The notes beneath the pieces are model-generated. The model was not told where the DNA came from, did no database searches, and was given only the letters and a program-made list of their open reading frames with translations. From JBOFSQ01 sp051651625 (lineage in GTDB: Bacteria; Planctomycetota; Planctomycetia; Pirellulales; Thermoguttaceae): 64,000 nt of DNA. Below are positions 60,001 through 64,000 of the stretch, in pieces. Each line of letters begins with the position of its first letter. The first letter of the stretch is position 1. Location: the NCBI GenBank assembly GCA_051651625.1, contig JBOFSQ010000102.1, forward strand, positions 62,001 to 126,000. The letters run 5' to 3'. Made by a program: the position numbers and the translations under genes.

Positions 60001-63000
60001 ACCCAAACTACGTTTCCTTCTTTGTCGAACTCTACAAGTTGGCACCCTTTTTCGCTGTCGTTGGCACCGTGTCCCGTCCAGTTGCAGACGACGATGTTGC
60101 CGTTTTTGAGCAGTTGAAAACCAGCGAAGAAGTTGAAGTTGAGCTTTTCTGGGCCGGGCTTGCCACCCCATTTTTTGATTGTCTTTCCATCGGAATCGAT
60201 CAAGGCAAGAAACGCACTGTAACCACACGCAGCCAAGAGATTCCCGTTCGGCAACTCTTCGGCCATATAGACGTACTGCGCATCTGGAACGCTGATCTTC
60301 TTCACGGTTTGACCGTTCGGAGATACGATGTGAATAGTTTCTTTGTCACCAAAAATTATGGAATCATTGACGAAACTATTGTTCGCAAGTCGCACGCACC
60401 TGACGCCTCGCAAGTCTGGGAATCGCAGCGGACTTGAAACCTCTTTGCCCTGATCGTCGAGGTGAACAATTTCGAGCGGAGTTCTGTCGATGCCGAGATA
60501 TGTACTGCCATCTTTTGCGCGAAAAGCTGCCACCGAAGTCGCACCGGTCGAGTAGTCTGGATTGACTACTTCGCGGAGCAATTTCTGTGTATTCAAGTCG
60601 TACTCCCGAAAACCACCTTTGAGCAGCCCAACGACGATCTTCCCGTCAACTAACTGCATGTCTCGACACGACGCCTCTAGCGGAATCGACCAGTCTTTTG
60701 AAGGCGCAAACTGGTCAACGAAGACGATTTGCGACCTCGATTCATCCAGCGCAAGAAATCGGTGCTTGACTTCTTCCGCTGTCAAAAACGGTGTCACTAG
60801 CGGTGTCAAAATCGCAACAAACAGCACGCAAGGATACAGAAATTTGGTCATGTTTTTCTCCGAGGGGTAAAGTGGTTGTCATTCTCGCCTTGAATTCAAA
60901 AAGCCTCACACCGCTCGCGGACAAAATCGGAAAGTCGATCCGCACGGATCGCTTCGCGGGCCTGCGCGACGAGACGGTGATAATAAGTGATGTTGTGGAT
61001 CGAAACCAAAATTGGGCCGAGCATTTCGTCGGTCATAAATAGGTGACGCAGATAACCACGCGAGTGCCGACACGCCGGACACGGACAAAACGCATCGAGC
61101 GGCGCGTCGTTGCGAGCGTGTTTGGCGTTACGAAGTTTGACCGTTCCCGAATCGGTGAACGCAAGCGCATTGCGTCCGCACCGCGTTGGCATTACGCAGT
61201 CAAACATGTCAACGCCGCGCAAGATTCCGTTCAAGATGTCGCGCGGCGTGCCGACGCCCATCAAATAACGCGGCTTGTCGCGCGGTAAGTGTGGCACGGT
61301 GAAGTCGAGCGTGTCGTACATCGCTTGCGGTTCTTCGCCAACACTTAACCCGCCAATGGCGTAACCGCGAAAGTCCATCGCAACGAGTTTCTCTGCCGAT
61401 TCGCGCCGCAAGTCTGGATCGAGTCCACCTTGAACGATTGCGAAGAGTGTTTGCATTTCACATTGCGCCGCTTCTTGGCACCGCTTCGCCCAGCGGAGCG
61501 AACGCCGCATCGCATCGGCAACGCGCGGCGTTTCGTTCGGCAAGGCGATGACATGGTCGAGGCACATGGCGATGTCGCTTCCCAGCGTCTCTTGAATCGC
61601 CACGGCGCGTTCTGGCGTGAGTACGACAGTCGCACCATCGACGGGCGAGTGAAACGTTGCTGCTTCTTCTGAAATCTTCGTTCGTTCGGCGAGCGAGTAA
61701 ACTTGGAATCCGCCGCTGTCGGTGAGGATCGGGCCGTCCCAACCGGCGAAGCGATGGAGTCCGCCAAGTGCGCGAACGGTCTCTTCACCCGGTCGCAGTG
61801 CGAGGTGAAAAGTGTTGCCAAGAATAATTGTACTACCCGCGTCGCGGAGCTGTTGCGGTGTGACGCCTTTGACCGTCCCGCGCGTCCCGACCGGCATGAA
61901 AACCGGCGTCTTGACGACTCCGTGCGGCGTCGAAAACGTACCGCAACGTGCGGCGGAGTCGGCATCTTGATGTGTGGTGGAAAAGTCAAACATTTGGTTT
62001 CGTGTGTACTCGCTTACGCAGCGTGTTCTGATTCGGGCACTCGCTTACGCTTCGTGTTCTGATTCGGGTACTCGCTTACGCTTCGTGTTATGATTTGGGC
62101 ACTCGCTTACGCTTCGTGTTCTGATTAACCACTCTGATTCACCACTCGCGTCGTTCGCGTGAGCTTGGGATGTTCATCGCTTGGCGGTACTTGACGACCG
62201 TTCGCCGCGCGATTTTGACCCCCTGCGATGCGAGTAGCTTTACAAGTTCTTCGTCACTGTGTGGTTTCTTTTTGTCTTCGCCGTCGATCACTTCGCGGAG
62301 ACGGATGAAGGCGATGTCTTGCGCAACGTCTTCCTCGCCTTCACTCGACGCGACACTCCCCGCAAAAAATCGTCTCATCGGGAAAATGCCGTGCGGAGTT
62401 TGTATCCACTTGCCGTCGCAGGTGCGTGAAACGGTCGTAACGTGGAACCCAACTTGGTCGGCAATCTGCTGCATCTTGAGCGGTTTTATCGCCTCTGGAC
62501 CGCGTTCAAGAAAGTCGGTCTGGTAATCGACTATCGCCTGCGAAACACGCAACAGCGTTGACTTTCGCTGGCCGATAGCGTCGATGAGCCACTGCGCCGC
62601 CGCCTCCTTTTGACGCAAATACTGACGAGTTGTTGTGTCGGTGGAATTGTCACGACGAAGCTCGTGATAATATGAACAAATGCCAAGCGAGGCACCACGA
62701 CCTTCGTAAAGCGAGACCGTATAACGCCCGTCGTCTTGCCGCTCAACGAAAATGTCGGGCCGAATCGCACGATTCGCCGACGGCAAAAACTCCGCCACCG
62801 GACGCGGATTGAGTCGCTTCAGTACCGCAATCGCATCTTGAATCGTTTCTTGCGAAAACCCCGTAACACGAACGATGTGCGGTATCCGATTGCGAGCAAC
62901 ATCGGAAAGATGCTGCGTAATCAAAACGCGAACGATCCCCGACAGCGGCTCGTCGTCGCGCACTTGCATCAGCAGACACTCCTCAAGACTTCTCGCACCA

Positions 63001-64000
63001 ACTCCGGTCGGTTCGAGTCGCTGCACGACTCGCAACGCCTCTTCGGCAAGTGCCTTCTCTTCGTCTGACGTTTTGAGACCGAGAAAATCTTGAATCGGCG
63101 TCGGAAAAAATCCGCGTTTGTCGAGATTGTAAATAATTCGCTCGACCATCGCCCGTAGCGGCGGTTCAAGATCAAACCACGCCAGTTGCTCGACGAGATG
63201 GTCTTGCAACGTCTCGCTGCGTGACGGGACGTTTGCCCACCGGTCCGCTTCGTAGGCGTCTTGTTCTTCGATCCAGTTTTGTGACCGCGCTGGGAGTTCG
63301 TCAATCGTGTCGCCATAACTTGCGGCGAAGTCTTCAGCGATGTTGAACGTGTCGTGTGCGAGAATACTGTCGCTCACGACAAGTTCTGGCTCGTGTTCGT
63401 CAGGGAACGGCGGCTCGAAAAGTGCGTCGTCGTCGCTGACGACGGCTTCCGCTGGCGAATCGTCTGCGTCGTCGGTGTTGGTATCGAACGGTTCATCATC
63501 GAGCGAGTCGGGTTCGACACCTTCTTCGGGTGGTTCAGGTTCAATCTCTGTCAGTTCGAGGAGTGGATTTTGTTCGAGTTCGGTCTCGATCCGTTCTTCG
63601 AGCTGCGCAAGCGGCATCTGCAGAATCTCCATCGACTGGATCATCCGCTGATGAAAGACCTGCCGCTGCTCTTGGCGATGTTCTTGCTGAAACGAGAGAC
63701 GCATTGAAAATCATTAGCCGTTCACGGTTTATTCGTCAGGATGGATTCCTGTCTACGCGGGAATGACGGAATCATCATTGATCGAGTTGTAGTCGTGCGA
63801 GGTGCCGGTGACAAATTGCGAGGGCGAGGGCGTCGGCGACATCGGGCGGTTCGGGTGGCGCAGCGAGTCCGAGTTCGAGCGCGATGGCACGCTGCATTTG
63901 ATCTTTCGTCGCTTTACCGCTGCCGGTGAGTACCTTCTTGATCTTCGCAGGCGGATACGCCGTGACCGGCAGATTGCTCTGCGCTATCGCCAGACAGATT

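Overview
The window comes from a planctomycete (Planctomycetota). The strongest sign is the pair of DUF1559 prepilin-like proteins (N-terminal GFTLVELLVV motif), each followed by a small lipoprotein. A secreted sulfatase, a CE15-type esterase, a DUF58 protein, a hopanoid gene (hpnH) and a Kdo transferase (LPS) also fit. Base composition is moderate and even, except for one AT-rich patch near 49.2-50.0 kb. The genus cannot be fixed from this sequence.

Layout. 0-5 kb: C-terminus of dinD, an unknown membrane-anchored protein, and purL with tandem PurS-like modules at its N-terminus. 5-11 kb (mostly minus): hpnH, a TM1266-type hydrogenase-regulator-like protein, a HicA/HicB-like pair, a lone dhaL, a Ca2+ P-type ATPase and an orphan nuoE/hndA-type subunit. 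11-19.4 kb: rpe, sulfatase, a coiled-coil nuclease-like protein, two prepilin/lipoprotein pairs, apbE. 19.4-28 kb: K+/H+ antiporter, flippase, Fic protein, a 186-bp inverted-repeat element, a membrane protein and a type IIG-like restriction-methylation protein. 28-36 kb: a short SecA paralogue, purF, dprA, a DnaJ-type chaperone, then a plus-strand DUF58/EamA group. 37-48.9 kb: CE15 esterase, ahcY, a GltD/NfnB-like flavoprotein, nadE with a degenerate glutaminase half, a Toprim-like protein, aspS, a methyltransferase, efp and a YhcH protein. 48.9-50.4 kb: a small AT-rich insert bounded by a tRNA-Leu gene and a copy of its 3' half. 50.5-64 kb: waaA, a degenerate ROK protein behind a heptamer repeat, alkaline phosphatase, uvrA, a beta-propeller protein, tgt, rpoN and the ruvC C-terminus.

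Most genes are housekeeping genes scattered as singletons or short co-directional runs. Purine synthesis (purL, purF), DNA repair and uptake (uvrA, ruvC, dprA, dinD), translation (aspS, efp, tgt) and the methyl cycle (ahcY) are represented but not clustered. The orphan NuoE-type protein and the TM1266-type protein lie in one co-directional run and hint at hydrogen or electron-bifurcating metabolism elsewhere in the genome.

The unusual content is mostly between genes. At least six families of palindromic or tandem repeats fill intergenic spaces, and in two places the palindromes are nested inside one another. Other points of interest are the tRNA-bounded insert, a G10 tract that decides which start codon reads into a prepilin gene, a heptamer microsatellite next to a ribosome-binding site, and two enzymes (ROK, NadE) that have lost catalytic residues. 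I did not find a clear multi-gene system of a wholly new kind.
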